Origin: Chroococcus sp. FPU101
GTDB lineage: Bacteria; Cyanobacteriota; Cyanobacteriia; Cyanobacteriales; Microcystaceae
Length of the DNA: 64,000 nt
NCBI RefSeq assembly: GCF_017312365.1
Contig: NZ_BLJI01000011.1
Coordinates: 62,001-126,000 of the forward strand
Direction of reading: 5' to 3'
The notes beneath the pieces are model-generated. The model was not told the DNA's origin. It made no database searches and was given only the letters and a program-made list of their open reading frames with translations. Positions 1 through 9,388 of the stretch are shown here, piece by piece (position 1 is the stretch's first letter; every line of letters begins with the position of its first letter). The translations under genes were made by a program, and so were the position numbers.

Positions 1-537
1 GCGATCTAGGGCAACCACCCCAATTGTACCGCGTCGATCTTCACTCGCTCTTGCATACAAACGTGCTGTTTTACGTTCAAAATTATTTTTACGTTCTAAG
101 ATCCATTCTTCAACCCGAAAGTCGATAATCGGATCATATAATGGGATCTCCAGTTCTCTGGTGAGTTCTGCTGCACCCACATCAGAGAAAGTGCGATCGT
201 CTTGTTCTTGTAAAAATTTTGTGATGTGGATTGGGTTTTTAATTCGTGAAACATTAATCACTCCGCTAAACCGTTGTCTATCACCATCCATCAATGACGC
301 ACTCATCCGTACTTGTCCGTCAGACTGCAATACTGAACCTGTACCCGCATTAAATCGCGGATCGTTCTCTAATAACTCACAGCCTAAAAGTACCGCATCT
401 ACCGCACTTTTTCCACTTTCTAATAAATCATAGACTTCTTTAATCACAATATGAAGTGACTCACGAACTTGGATTAAGCCGCCTTTATCTTCTAAGGTAC
501 TGGCTCCGCCGTGAATAATTAGTTTAGGTGTCGTCAT
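1..537 (-). CDS. Isoaspartyl peptidase / plant-type L-asparaginase (Ntn hydrolase), 3' end cut by window edge
   Basis: The first 179 codons of an isoaspartyl peptidase/L-asparaginase are present; the gene runs off the left edge. The family hydrolyses isoaspartyl dipeptides and asparagine in the cytoplasm after self-cleaving into alpha and beta subunits. The N-terminal KLIIHGGAST motif and the RFNAGTGSVL segment are typical. The visible part ends exactly at the autocleavage site, RRG-TIGVVALD, where Thr171 would become the N-terminal nucleophile of the beta subunit. An ATG start at 537 gives this standard N-terminus. Because the whole beta subunit lies outside the window, integrity of the gene cannot be judged. 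The family assignment is secure; substrate preference is inferred. Confidence 0.9.
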   Translation of the reverse strand, partial: MTTPKLIIHGGASTLEDKGGLIQVRESLHIVIKEVYDLLESGKSAVDAVLLGCELLENDPRFNAGTGSVLQSDGQVRMSASLMDGDRQRFSGVINVSRIKNPIHITKFLQEQDDRTFSDVGAAELTRELEIPLYDPIIDFRVEEWILERKNNFERKTARLYARASEDRRGTIGVVALDR

Positions 538-599
538 TTTTTTAGGGGTTCAGCTTTAAATATTACCAAACCCTCTATTATAACACATAATTTTAGATT

Positions 600-2876
600 T
601 TACGCATAAACAAATACTGGAACTCGTTTATAGGCGGGAGTACCTGATCGTTTTTCGACTTTGGGATGAAAAATCACATTGACTTCAGGATAGAACATTA
701 AGGCGGCTCCTTGGCGGACTGCACCATAAATCACTTCTACGTCTTCCATCTTGCCAACATTGCCTTGTACCGTCACTTTTTGATGTTCGGCTAAACCGAT
801 ACTTTCTGCATCGATACGGTTCATCAAAATACAATTACGATGAGGCATTCCCCGATATTGATCCCCAATTTTATAAACAACGGTGTTATGTTGAGAATAA
901 CTACGCCCTGTCATTAAAGCAAGTACGATACCTTGTTGAGTTTCAGGAATACCAAATTCTTCTTTTTTGGGTAAAGATAAATTCGGTAGCGGTGTGACAA
1001 ACATTTTCGCTTTACCAGATGGTGTTTGAAATTTCGGTTCAGTTAAAATACGACCGCCAATGGTAAATTCTTCTTTAGTATCATCAATCGTACCTATCTT
1101 TTCATAACCAGGGATGGTTTGCGCGATTAATTGGCGAATATATCGAGTATCTTGTAATTTACGCCAGTTAACGGGGTATTCTCCATGTAGTCGATGGGCA
1201 AGTTCAGTCAAAAATCTAACTTCTGGAATAACATCAACATCTTTGAGATGGGTTTCACCTTCATCATTGAGGCGTACAAAATTATTACCCGATTCGACGG
1301 TTGTTTTATAAGGATTTTCAAACCGGTTCAGTACAGGGATAACAATGGTATTGTGTTTGGCTAACCCGTGAAAATGTCCTATGTTAGGTTTGGTGGCTAG
1401 ATAAATAATCGTTTCAATCTTGCCTAAAGCCCGTTTTGCTCCATTAGAATCAGGGTTTGCACCGTATAAATTGCCTCCTACACAAATGAGAGTATCGACT
1501 TTCCCCGCATCGGCTGCTTCAATTAAAGAACTGGTTTCGTAACCTTGTACACGACTCAGAGAACGTCCTAAAAGCTTTTCTAGGGCTTCTTGAATCTCTT
1601 TTTTTAGCTTGACGGTAACACCCATTGAACCGAAACCCTGTACGTTAGAATGGCCTCTTACAGGCATCACTCCCGCCCCTTCTTTGCCGACATTACCTGT
1701 TATGAGTGCAGTATTGGCGATGCTGTATACATTGTCTACACCGTTATCATGTTGGGTGAGTCCCATTGCCCAAGCAAACACGACACGAGGTGATGTACCA
1801 ATCATTGTAGCTGCGGCTTCTATTTCTTCTTTTGAAACACCACAGATACTTGTAATGGTTTCCCAAGAAGTTGTTTTAGCCTGTTCTAGAATGGCTTCCC
1901 AGTCTTCGGTATGTGCTTGTAAATAATCTAGTTTAATTAAATTTTGTTCGATAAGGGATTTTTGGATACCGACAAACAGGGCGGTATCACTCCCTGGAAT
2001 CGGTTGTAGGTATAATGAAGAAATCTCCGAACCAGGAATCAAAGATTTTAGGGGAAATGCAGGCGAACCAAATTTAACTAAGCCGACTTCCATCACGGGA
2101 TTAATGACAATAATCTTACCACCGCGCTCGTCACGAAGTTTGATTAATTCATTCATGAAGCGTGGATGATTATAAGAAGAATTTGCACCCGCTAAAACCA
2201 CACAATCAGATTTTTTGAGGTTTTCTAGACTAACAACTGAGGTACGAGTCCCAAACATTTGACTAAGTGCCGTTGTTGAGGGAGCGTGGCACAAATCGGA
2301 ACAATCGGCTAAATTATTAGAACCGAGTGTCCGCATCATCAGTTGTAATAAAAAAGCAGACTCGTTAGAAGAACGTCCCGAACTATAAGAAGCGACTCTT
2401 TCGGGTTGTTTGCTACGAAAAGCGGTTTCAGCAATTTGATATATTTCCTCCCATGAAATACGCTCATAATGGGATTTACCTTCTCTTAGAATCATCGGAA
2501 AACTAAGTCTTCCCAATCTATCGGCTTCGAGTGAGGTTAATCGTTGTAGATCACTTATACTAACTTTTTCAAAAAAATGTTTTTCAATGGGGGGTTGAAT
2601 TTCTGCGGAGATAGCCTCAACACTTTTCATACAGCGTTGCAGTTTTTCCCCCTCTTCATTGGTAAAACCGCCTTTCTGCCCACCTGTACCCCACGAGCAA
2701 GAAAGACAAGCACTATGATGGAATAAAGTCTTCCAAAGTTTTGGCCCTTCGGGTGAGATGGTGTGTTCTGCCCAATATTCAATGACAGGCAAACCACCGC
2801 CAATATCAGGAGTTTCGGCGTTTTTTTCGTTAAAGGGTGGTACGAGTTGGACATTTTGCGGTGATTGGGTGTCCAT
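600..2876 (-). CDS. FdhF/YdeP-family molybdopterin oxidoreductase
   Basis: A 758-residue molybdopterin oxidoreductase alpha subunit of the FdhF/YdeP type. These soluble enzymes bind bis-MGD; physiological substrates are mostly unknown, although some are annotated as formate dehydrogenase-like. A CLSC pair near residue 60, followed by a Gly-rich stretch, is the only N-terminal cysteine cluster I see; the full four-Cys iron-sulfur site of classical formate dehydrogenases is absent. The segment YSSGRSSNESAF has Ser where formate dehydrogenases carry Cys or selenocysteine. The cofactor-binding signature (GNVGKEGAGVMPVRGHSNVQ) and the C-terminal MopB-type domain (MTGRSYSQHNT) are clear. There is no neighbouring beta subunit or cofactor gene. 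It starts at an ATG at 2876 and is separated from the next minus-strand gene by about 110 bp. Formate dehydrogenase activity should not be assumed. Confidence 0.88.
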   Translation of the reverse strand: MDTQSPQNVQLVPPFNEKNAETPDIGGGLPVIEYWAEHTISPEGPKLWKTLFHHSACLSCSWGTGGQKGGFTNEEGEKLQRCMKSVEAISAEIQPPIEKHFFEKVSISDLQRLTSLEADRLGRLSFPMILREGKSHYERISWEEIYQIAETAFRSKQPERVASYSSGRSSNESAFLLQLMMRTLGSNNLADCSDLCHAPSTTALSQMFGTRTSVVSLENLKKSDCVVLAGANSSYNHPRFMNELIKLRDERGGKIIVINPVMEVGLVKFGSPAFPLKSLIPGSEISSLYLQPIPGSDTALFVGIQKSLIEQNLIKLDYLQAHTEDWEAILEQAKTTSWETITSICGVSKEEIEAAATMIGTSPRVVFAWAMGLTQHDNGVDNVYSIANTALITGNVGKEGAGVMPVRGHSNVQGFGSMGVTVKLKKEIQEALEKLLGRSLSRVQGYETSSLIEAADAGKVDTLICVGGNLYGANPDSNGAKRALGKIETIIYLATKPNIGHFHGLAKHNTIVIPVLNRFENPYKTTVESGNNFVRLNDEGETHLKDVDVIPEVRFLTELAHRLHGEYPVNWRKLQDTRYIRQLIAQTIPGYEKIGTIDDTKEEFTIGGRILTEPKFQTPSGKAKMFVTPLPNLSLPKKEEFGIPETQQGIVLALMTGRSYSQHNTVVYKIGDQYRGMPHRNCILMNRIDAESIGLAEHQKVTVQGNVGKMEDVEVIYGAVRQGAALMFYPEVNVIFHPKVEKRSGTPAYKRVPVFVYA

Positions 2877-2988
2877 GTGGCTTACCTCTAGTTAGGCGTT
2901 ATAATTCAAAACGATTGAGTAGCATAATCTTCATACTACATAAATTTATTATCTCTAAAATCAGTCGCCAGGGTGGTTTTTGATTTAT

Positions 2989-4721
2989 TTAATCTCGTTT
3001 CCAGTCTTTAATATTCCAGGTATTACGTTCCCAAGGTGATAGTTCAAACCCTTGTAAAGTATTACTAATTCCGACAACATCAGCCCGATGAACTAAGGGA
3101 ATTACAATAAAGTTATTGACGAGAAGATCATTCATTTTAATAAACAACTGTCTTCTTTTTTCTGGGTCTAGTTCTTGTGTCGATTGTTGCCAAAGTCGAT
3201 CGTATTCTGGATTACAATAGCGAGAATAGTTATCGCCAGACCAATTATTCGATTTTTGGGGAATGGAAGCACAAGTATAAGTTTTCATGTAATCTGATGG
3301 ATCTGGGCTATTATTTCCAGTAGTAAACATTTGTAAATCTGCATAGAAATGTTCGACTGTATCATTATTAGCAGGATCACTAGAAAAAAAGACACCCGCA
3401 TCAACACTTTTTAACTCGCTCCAATACCAATTGATTGTAATCCTTGTTTGACAATTTCTTGAGTTTTCTGACGTAACGTATTAACCGAAGTTTGAAAAAC
3501 CACTTGCATTTCTACGCCATTTTTATCTCGAACGCCATTTCCGTTCGTATCTTTCCATCCTGCCTCATCTAAAAGAGTTTTGGCTTTCTCTAAATTAAAT
3601 TCAAAGCGAGTATTAGGAGAATAATATTGTTCGGGTTTAACTAAAAAATTAGCCGTTGCTTTTCCCGTAATACCATACAGTTGTTGAGCAATTGTATCTC
3701 GATCAATAGCCAGAGAAAAAGCTTGACGTACTTTAGGATCAGAGAAAAATAGATGAGGATTTTTTAAGCTAGAACGTTCACCCTCTGGTGTTGCTAAATT
3801 AGGATCTGATAGATTAAATAAAATGCGTTCCATTAAAGAACCAAAACTTGAAATTAATTTACCTCGCCCTGTTTTTTCTAATTCATTTAAAATAGAAGCT
3901 TCTACTTGTAAATTATAAGCATAATCGGCTTCTTGGGTTTGTAAAACAGAACGTGCGGCTGAAGTCGCATCACCACCACCTTTTAATTCAATTCGTTTAA
4001 AACCTAATTGATTAACATCTCGAAAATTAGGATTAGGTTCATAAGTAACGGTATCTCCTGGTCTAAATTCTATAACTTTATACGGGCCAGTTCCAACAGG
4101 TAATAAATTAGTCGGTGCTTGACGAGCTTTTTCGCCATTAAAATTTTGATAAAGATGACTGGGTAAAATTAATCCTTCACTACCGACAAAAATTAATGAC
4201 CAAGCTGGATTAACGGTTTTAAAATTAATTTTGACTGTTTCATTATTAATCGCTTCTACACTTTTAATAATTTCATAGGTTCCCGCGTTTGTTGAACCCG
4301 TTTTCGGATTACTGATAAATTGATAGGTGAAAACAACATCTTTAGCAGTAAAAGGTGCGCCATCAGACCATTTAATATCTTTTTTAAGTTTCCAAATCAC
4401 CGATTTACCATCTTTAGCAATTCCACCATTGTCTATAGTTGGAATTTCTGCAGCTAAAAACGGAATCATTTCCCCTTTTTCATTGTAACTAGCTAACGGT
4501 TCTAGGGTAATTCGTCCAGCTTCTGCATCTTTAAAACCCGTTGATAAGTGAGGATTTAAAATCGTAGGTGCTTGCCAATAGAGTAATCTCAAAACTTCTG
4601 CGTTATTTTGTGAAGTGGAAGGGGTTTGAGTATTATTACACGCACCAACAATAAAAGTTAAACCAATTGATAAAAGAAATAGAGATGACCAAAAAAAACG
4701 CTTTAATAATTTAAGTCTCAT
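2989..4721 (-). pseudogene. Peptide ABC transporter substrate-binding lipoprotein, disrupted by a one-base frameshift
   Basis: A family-5 (DppA/OppA-like) solute-binding protein. The N-terminus has a lipoprotein signal peptide with an IVGAC lipobox, so the product would be tethered on the periplasmic side of the plasma membrane and deliver peptides or similar solutes to an ABC importer; no permease gene is adjacent. The first 436 codons end at a TAA at 3411-3413. The rest of the family's C-terminus continues without interruption in another frame from 3417 (E-L-K-S-V-D-A-G) to the stop at 2989. One base is therefore missing near 3415-3419. Restored, the protein would be about 577 residues, a normal length for the family. 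There is no other damage, so this may be either a recent mutation or a sequencing error. Confidence 0.85.
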
Positions 4722-4782
4722 TGCTCGCTAGTTATAATGTACTATATTTAATGGTAGTGATTGACGATACACTTGCCATATC

Positions 4783-5364
4783 TTACAAAAATTGTTGATA
4801 TTTATCTGCTGTCCTCTCACTATTTATCCAGCGTCGCCATTCACTAGCACTACGAATCACGAGCCACAATAAGAGTAAAGCAATTAATCCACCTTTTTCG
4901 GGTGCATTGAGTGAAAATTCGACTAAAATCACACAAAGAAAATCTACTAAAAAAGTCGCCCAAATGGGAATCCCACGCAATCGAAAAAACCAGCCCATTT
5001 GTACTAACTGAATCACAAAAGCCAAGCTACCGCCAACAATTCCTAAAATCCATATAACTTGAACGGGTAGATTAATTATCCTAGCAATCGTCAAGCTCAT
5101 CAATACACCCACCAAGGGACTAAAAGCCAATTGAATTAACTGTAATACCCATTGTCCTAATAAATTTTTTGAGCCAAAAAGTTCAAATAATGACCAACTA
5201 ATTAAGATAGAAAAGACAACTTGAGGATGAAAACGAGACAGCAAAGGGATATTTAACCATAACTCGCTGTGTATCAGACTAACAACCAATAAAGGTAAGG
5301 CACTTCTTAAACCTGCGGCCGCCGATGCTGATAATACTGCTAGAATTCCCGTAACGATGACCAT
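4783..5364 (-). CDS. DUF4126 family membrane protein
   Basis: A small hydrophobic protein of about 193 residues. The N-terminal ILAVLSASAAAGLR..LPLL motif is characteristic of DUF4126, an uncharacterised family of integral membrane proteins. Four or five membrane segments can be seen, ending in a basic C-terminus. The ATG at 5364 places the conserved motif close to the N-terminus; a TTG six codons upstream (5382) is an alternative start. It lies between the sugar kinase gene and the peptide-binding lipoprotein, all on the minus strand, with gaps of about 60 bp, so co-transcription is possible but not shown. No function is known. Confidence 0.8.
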   Translation of the reverse strand: MVIVTGILAVLSASAAAGLRSALPLLVVSLIHSELWLNIPLLSRFHPQVVFSILISWSLFELFGSKNLLGQWVLQLIQLAFSPLVGVLMSLTIARIINLPVQVIWILGIVGGSLAFVIQLVQMGWFFRLRGIPIWATFLVDFLCVILVEFSLNAPEKGGLIALLLLWLVIRSASEWRRWINSERTADKYQQFL

Positions 5365-5421
5365 AAGGAGGAAACATATCAATCCGTGTTTATATTGTTA
5401 GTTTACCCAAGTCAATATCAC

Positions 5422-6468
5422 CTACGCCCCTTCTTCTAATAGTAGTTTTAAAGCTGTTCTAATTTCTGAAACTGATGTGGTTGCTGTGCCAAATTGACGA
5501 ATGACTAAACTTGCGGCTAAATTCCCTAGTACTGCCGCGTCCCAAAATGTTCCCCCGCAACACAAGGCGAGGGTTAAAGCAGCAACGACGGTATCTCCTG
5601 CCCCTGTCACATCAAAAACGTCGGTACGATTAAAGGCTGGAATATGCCATGATTCTACATGATCTCCAAAGGATTGAAATAAACTCATGCCATCTTCGCC
5701 ACGTGTGATTAATATCCGTTTAGCTTGAGTGAGTTTGAGTAAATCACGACCTGCTTGTTGTAGGGTAACATCGTCTTTAATCGAATATCCAACTGCTTGT
5801 TCTGCTTCGGGTAAATTGGGAGTAAATAAAGTAGCCCCCGCAAACCGAAATAAATCTTTTTGAGTATCGACGATAACTTGATGATGTTTTAATGCTGCTT
5901 GAATGACGGGTGAAGTAAAAACGCCATCCCCATAATCAGAACAAACTACCGCATCAACTGTATTGATTTGCTCTTGAATATAGTCTGCCAATTTTGATTG
6001 TAATTCAGTAGTGGGCAGATCATCCGATTTACGATCGACTCTTACAATTTGTTGTGTCACTGACTGCCGCGCATGACCCGCAATTCGAGTTTTAGTGACT
6101 GTAGGACGATCGCCATCTATAATAATGCCATGTGTATTAATCAGAGCATCTGTGAAAATATGCTTTAATGCGTCACCTTGAGCATCTAAGCCAATGAAGC
6201 CCGCTACTTTCACATTTCCACCTAATTTAGCCAAATTATAAACCGCATTAGCCCCACCACCTGGAATTTGACGGGTAAATTCATGACGCAAAATTAATAC
6301 AGGTGCCTCTCTAGAAATGCGTTCAACTTGTCCTGTCAAAAACTCATCTAAAGTTAAATCACCAATCACTAAAACATTAACGGTTTCAAACTGATTCAAT
6401 AAATTAAACAGTCTATCCGCATTTGCTAGAAGTTCCGAGAAAAAAGCCGAATGTTTAACCATTATCAT
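5422..6468 (-). CDS. PfkB-family sugar kinase, RfaE1/HldA-like heptose-7-phosphate kinase
   Basis: A 348-residue ribokinase-fold kinase. Residues about 33-65 carry the N-terminal signature (VLVIGDLTLDEFLTGQVERI, then PGGGANAVYNLAKLGG). The C-terminal PfkB signature DVTGAGDTVVAALTLAL contains the catalytic Asp. The pattern resembles the kinase half of HldE (RfaE), which phosphorylates heptose 7-phosphate in ADP-heptose synthesis for the lipopolysaccharide core. The nucleotidyltransferase half is absent, so this is an HldA-like single-domain form. The start is ATG-ATA-ATG at 6468, with little to separate the two ATGs. The heptose substrate is inferred from sequence resemblance; another sugar phosphate is possible. 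Confidence 0.8.
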   Translation of the reverse strand: MIMVKHSAFFSELLANADRLFNLLNQFETVNVLVIGDLTLDEFLTGQVERISREAPVLILRHEFTRQIPGGGANAVYNLAKLGGNVKVAGFIGLDAQGDALKHIFTDALINTHGIIIDGDRPTVTKTRIAGHARQSVTQQIVRVDRKSDDLPTTELQSKLADYIQEQINTVDAVVCSDYGDGVFTSPVIQAALKHHQVIVDTQKDLFRFAGATLFTPNLPEAEQAVGYSIKDDVTLQQAGRDLLKLTQAKRILITRGEDGMSLFQSFGDHVESWHIPAFNRTDVFDVTGAGDTVVAALTLALCCGGTFWDAAVLGNLAASLVIRQFGTATTSVSEIRTALKLLLEEGA

Positions 6469-6542
6469 TTAATCAACAAAAATTAAACCCACGCCTTAGC
6501 TGTATCATTAAGACGTTTAAACAAGCCTCGTTGTTGCTTTCC

Positions 6543-8180
6543 TTAATTATCCAGATTACGAGATTCTTCTGAGGGCGGTTCAGGTTTTTTAGAAGTTGGT
6601 GGACTGGGTGGCTCAATTTCTGGCTTTTTAAGAGTTGGGGGTGCAGGAGGTTCTACACTCTGTTGATTTTGTGCTGGAGTCTCTGGGGGTTGAATAACGG
6701 GTTGTTGTTCAGGTTTTTTAGTTTCGACTGGGGGATTAATGGGAGTTTGTGGGATTAAATTTTCGGGTTTGGGATTAGCCGATGGGGTATTAATCAGATT
6801 ATCTTCAGAGGGGTTTGCGGGTGTTTGTGGAGTCGCTTCAGGTTGAGGACTAGATGGAGGTGCTACCCGAACATTCTCAGGAGTGGAGTTTACAGGCGTT
6901 TGAGGAGGTGATACAGGGATTGGGGTTGAGTTTTGATCTTTTGGAGTAACTGAAGGTTTAGGAGCCTCTAAGGTGGGAGTTTGTGCGGGGTTAACGCGGG
7001 TTTCAATCGGCGGATTCTGCTCTAAAGGCTGTGGTTGTGTATAGCCTGGGCAGATGCTAGGGTCAAATTTATAACTGACAGAAACGCGATAAGATTTAGG
7101 TTGACCTGTCGTATTAGATAAACTCATCCCTCGAACGGTTTGAAAGGCTGTTTGATTTAAGAGAGGATAACCTGCACTTTTAATCAGATAAGGTGTCCCT
7201 GTCATAATACCTTGAGGGTTAACAGATACGCCATAAACGCTGGTTCCTTCTATGTTTGCTGAACACGCCGCCCTTGGATAGATTCCAGTCACATAAACGG
7301 CTTCTGGCTTGACTTCTTGAACTTTATTAAGCCAAGCAATATAATTTTTACGAGCTTGCTCATCGGTAGTATTACTCGAATCTGGCTGAACACTCGCCGA
7401 TCTTTCTAAGATATCATTAATTAATCTGCGCCGTCGTTCGGCATTGAGAGCAACTTGGTCTGGTAATGTTGAAATTTCAGTATTTTGTTGTTGAACTTCT
7501 TGCTCTTGTTGATTGCGTAGTTGTTCTTCTTGTGAGGCATTAATCGGCGCACGTCTTAAATTTTCGAGGTCTAGTGAATCTCTAAAGGGGTCAAACTGCG
7601 GTCTAGTAATGGGTCTAGGTTTTGCTACTTCTAGATTTGGGGTATTGGTATTGGGTGGTGCGGGTAAATAAGTGGGTGGAGGTGGAAAATTCGGCGCAGT
7701 TCTGGGTATTCTAATTGAAGGTGTCGGAGGAGAATACACCCCAATTGAAGGAGGAGCATAGGAACCCGATGAAATTGGTGGCAGTGGTGGTAATGAAGGT
7801 AAAGAGGGTAAGGAAGGGACAGAAGCAACAGGAGGGTTTACAGGATTGAGAGAGGATAAATCTGGAATGGAAGAACTATTTAATGAGGGAAGATTTGGAA
7901 GACTGGGAACTGACGGAACTTCGGGTACAGGAGAAAGATTAGGTAAGCGAGATTGTTCGATTGGATTTAATTCAATGACACCAACGTTACGCTGTTCGTT
8001 AATAGGCTTAGAATCTGCAGAATAACGCCATAAACTCGGTAAAAGAACCCCTAAAATCAACAAATGGAGTCCAATCGAGGTGAAAATCGAAAAGCTATCT
8101 GCATTAAATATTTTTTTTGATAAACCCTGTTGCTTAGAGTTTAGAGAGAAGGAAGACATAGGCTTTAGCAAGTGAAGCAT
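6543..8180 (-). CDS. TonB-like energy-transducing protein with two proline-rich regions
   Basis: About 545 residues from the ATG at 8180 (a TTG two codons upstream is also possible). A single N-terminal membrane helix (around residues 34-52, FTSIGLHLLILGVLLPSLW) is followed by a long Pro/Ser/Asn-rich stretch suited to spanning the periplasm. A globular region at about 290-375 matches the TonB C-terminal domain (YP.AA..ANIEG..VYGVSVNPQG......LIKSAGYPLLNQTAFQTV). Unusually, a second Pro/Gln/Glu-rich tail of about 170 residues follows that domain. TonB proteins couple inner-membrane ExbBD to outer-membrane transporters; no exbB, exbD or receptor gene is in the window, so the partner is unknown. 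Confidence is high for the domain layout and moderate for function. Confidence 0.78.
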   Translation of the reverse strand: MLHLLKPMSSFSLNSKQQGLSKKIFNADSFSIFTSIGLHLLILGVLLPSLWRYSADSKPINEQRNVGVIELNPIEQSRLPNLSPVPEVPSVPSLPNLPSLNSSSIPDLSSLNPVNPPVASVPSLPSLPSLPPLPPISSGSYAPPSIGVYSPPTPSIRIPRTAPNFPPPPTYLPAPPNTNTPNLEVAKPRPITRPQFDPFRDSLDLENLRRAPINASQEEQLRNQQEQEVQQQNTEISTLPDQVALNAERRRRLINDILERSASVQPDSSNTTDEQARKNYIAWLNKVQEVKPEAVYVTGIYPRAACSANIEGTSVYGVSVNPQGIMTGTPYLIKSAGYPLLNQTAFQTVRGMSLSNTTGQPKSYRVSVSYKFDPSICPGYTQPQPLEQNPPIETRVNPAQTPTLEAPKPSVTPKDQNSTPIPVSPPQTPVNSTPENVRVAPPSSPQPEATPQTPANPSEDNLINTPSANPKPENLIPQTPINPPVETKKPEQQPVIQPPETPAQNQQSVEPPAPPTLKKPEIEPPSPPTSKKPEPPSEESRNLDN

Positions 8181-8421
8181 TTTCAATATTATAAGGAACC
8201 CATAGATCTATTGTGCTGATGAGTTCTTTAAAATGTACTATAAAATTGGTTCGCTTAATCTGTTCGTCAAACAGTAGTCTAACATTTTTGATTTCATTTA
8301 ATGCTCATAGTAATTTAATCATCAATAAAAGTCAGTTGCCATAGATTTTAATAGATTAGTTGACTTCCAGAGAATAAATATTAAGAATGGAAAAAAACAA
8401 TAAAAATATACAGCAAGTAAA

Positions 8422-9231
8422 TTAATTCCCTAAAAACTCTACTAAAGGTTTAAATACTGGAACTAATTCATCACGACTGGTTACTAAACAAGGAAACGAT
8501 CGCTGTCCATAATTTTCCCCAACTTTTAAAGGAAAAATTGGCTCTGGAGATAAAGAAATAAATATCCCGCCTGCGGCTTGTAAAATCACCCAAACTGCCG
8601 CTAAATCCCAGATTTTCGGGGTTGCTTCAACACCACCCAAAGCCGCTCCAGAAGCCACTAAAAGGATGTTATAACTCGCTACACCAATCATCCGAATCTT
8701 ACAAGGGAAAGGATTTTTAAGAACATCTATACTACGAGCGCACAAGTTAAAAAGATGATTGAGGCTAGGCTGATCTAAACTGGTTTGGAGCAATTCTCCG
8801 TTACAATAAGCCCCTGTTGGCCCAATTAAACCCGAATTTCCATACCAATAACCATAATAAGACTGTTGTACTTGGGGAAAATAAACATAACCGAAAACGG
8901 GGGTTCCTTGATACAGTAATCCCAATGAAATCCCCCAAATCGGAATCCCTCTGGTAAAATTCGTTGTACCATCGATCGGATCAACGATCCAACACCAATC
9001 ATTTTTAGGGAAAATATGGGTAGTTTCTTCCGTTAAAACTCCATGTTCAGGAAATCGAGTTAAAATCGCTTCTCTAATTTCTCGATCAGACCATTGATCG
9101 GCTTTAGTCACTAGAGTACCATCTTCTTTTCGGGTTGCTTGCAGTTTCCCAAAATCATTAACTAAGGTTTCGCCAACTCGTTTAGTCGTTTTTATCGCAA
9201 AACTCAGAATATCTGTCCAAAATTGATCCAT
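8422..9231 (-). CDS. Inositol monophosphatase family protein
   Basis: A 269-residue, metal-dependent phosphatase of the inositol monophosphatase superfamily. The metal-binding motif WIVDPIDGTTNF is at residues 81-92, preceded by the LTEET glutamate motif, and the second signature appears as IWDLAAVWVILQAAGG. Members hydrolyse inositol phosphate, histidinol phosphate, PAP or fructose bisphosphate. This sequence does not by itself decide the substrate; cyanobacterial members of this type are often annotated simply as inositol monophosphatase. ATG start at 9231. The gene lies alone between AT-rich gaps of about 240 and 160 bp, facing away from the RTX gene with which it shares the upstream region. 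Confidence 0.87.
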   Translation of the reverse strand: MDQFWTDILSFAIKTTKRVGETLVNDFGKLQATRKEDGTLVTKADQWSDREIREAILTRFPEHGVLTEETTHIFPKNDWCWIVDPIDGTTNFTRGIPIWGISLGLLYQGTPVFGYVYFPQVQQSYYGYWYGNSGLIGPTGAYCNGELLQTSLDQPSLNHLFNLCARSIDVLKNPFPCKIRMIGVASYNILLVASGAALGGVEATPKIWDLAAVWVILQAAGGIFISLSPEPIFPLKVGENYGQRSFPCLVTSRDELVPVFKPLVEFLGN

Positions 9232-9388
9232 TGTTATTGTTGCTGTCAGTCTGTGTCTAGACTCATTGTATCTGTGTTGCTCTGTTATGGCAGGAGTATT
9301 ACTTCCATGTTCTTCTCTAGTTCTTCTCGATTCAACTTTACTCTAAAAATCAAGAGATAAGAGTTGATGATACGGAGCTACACAAGAA

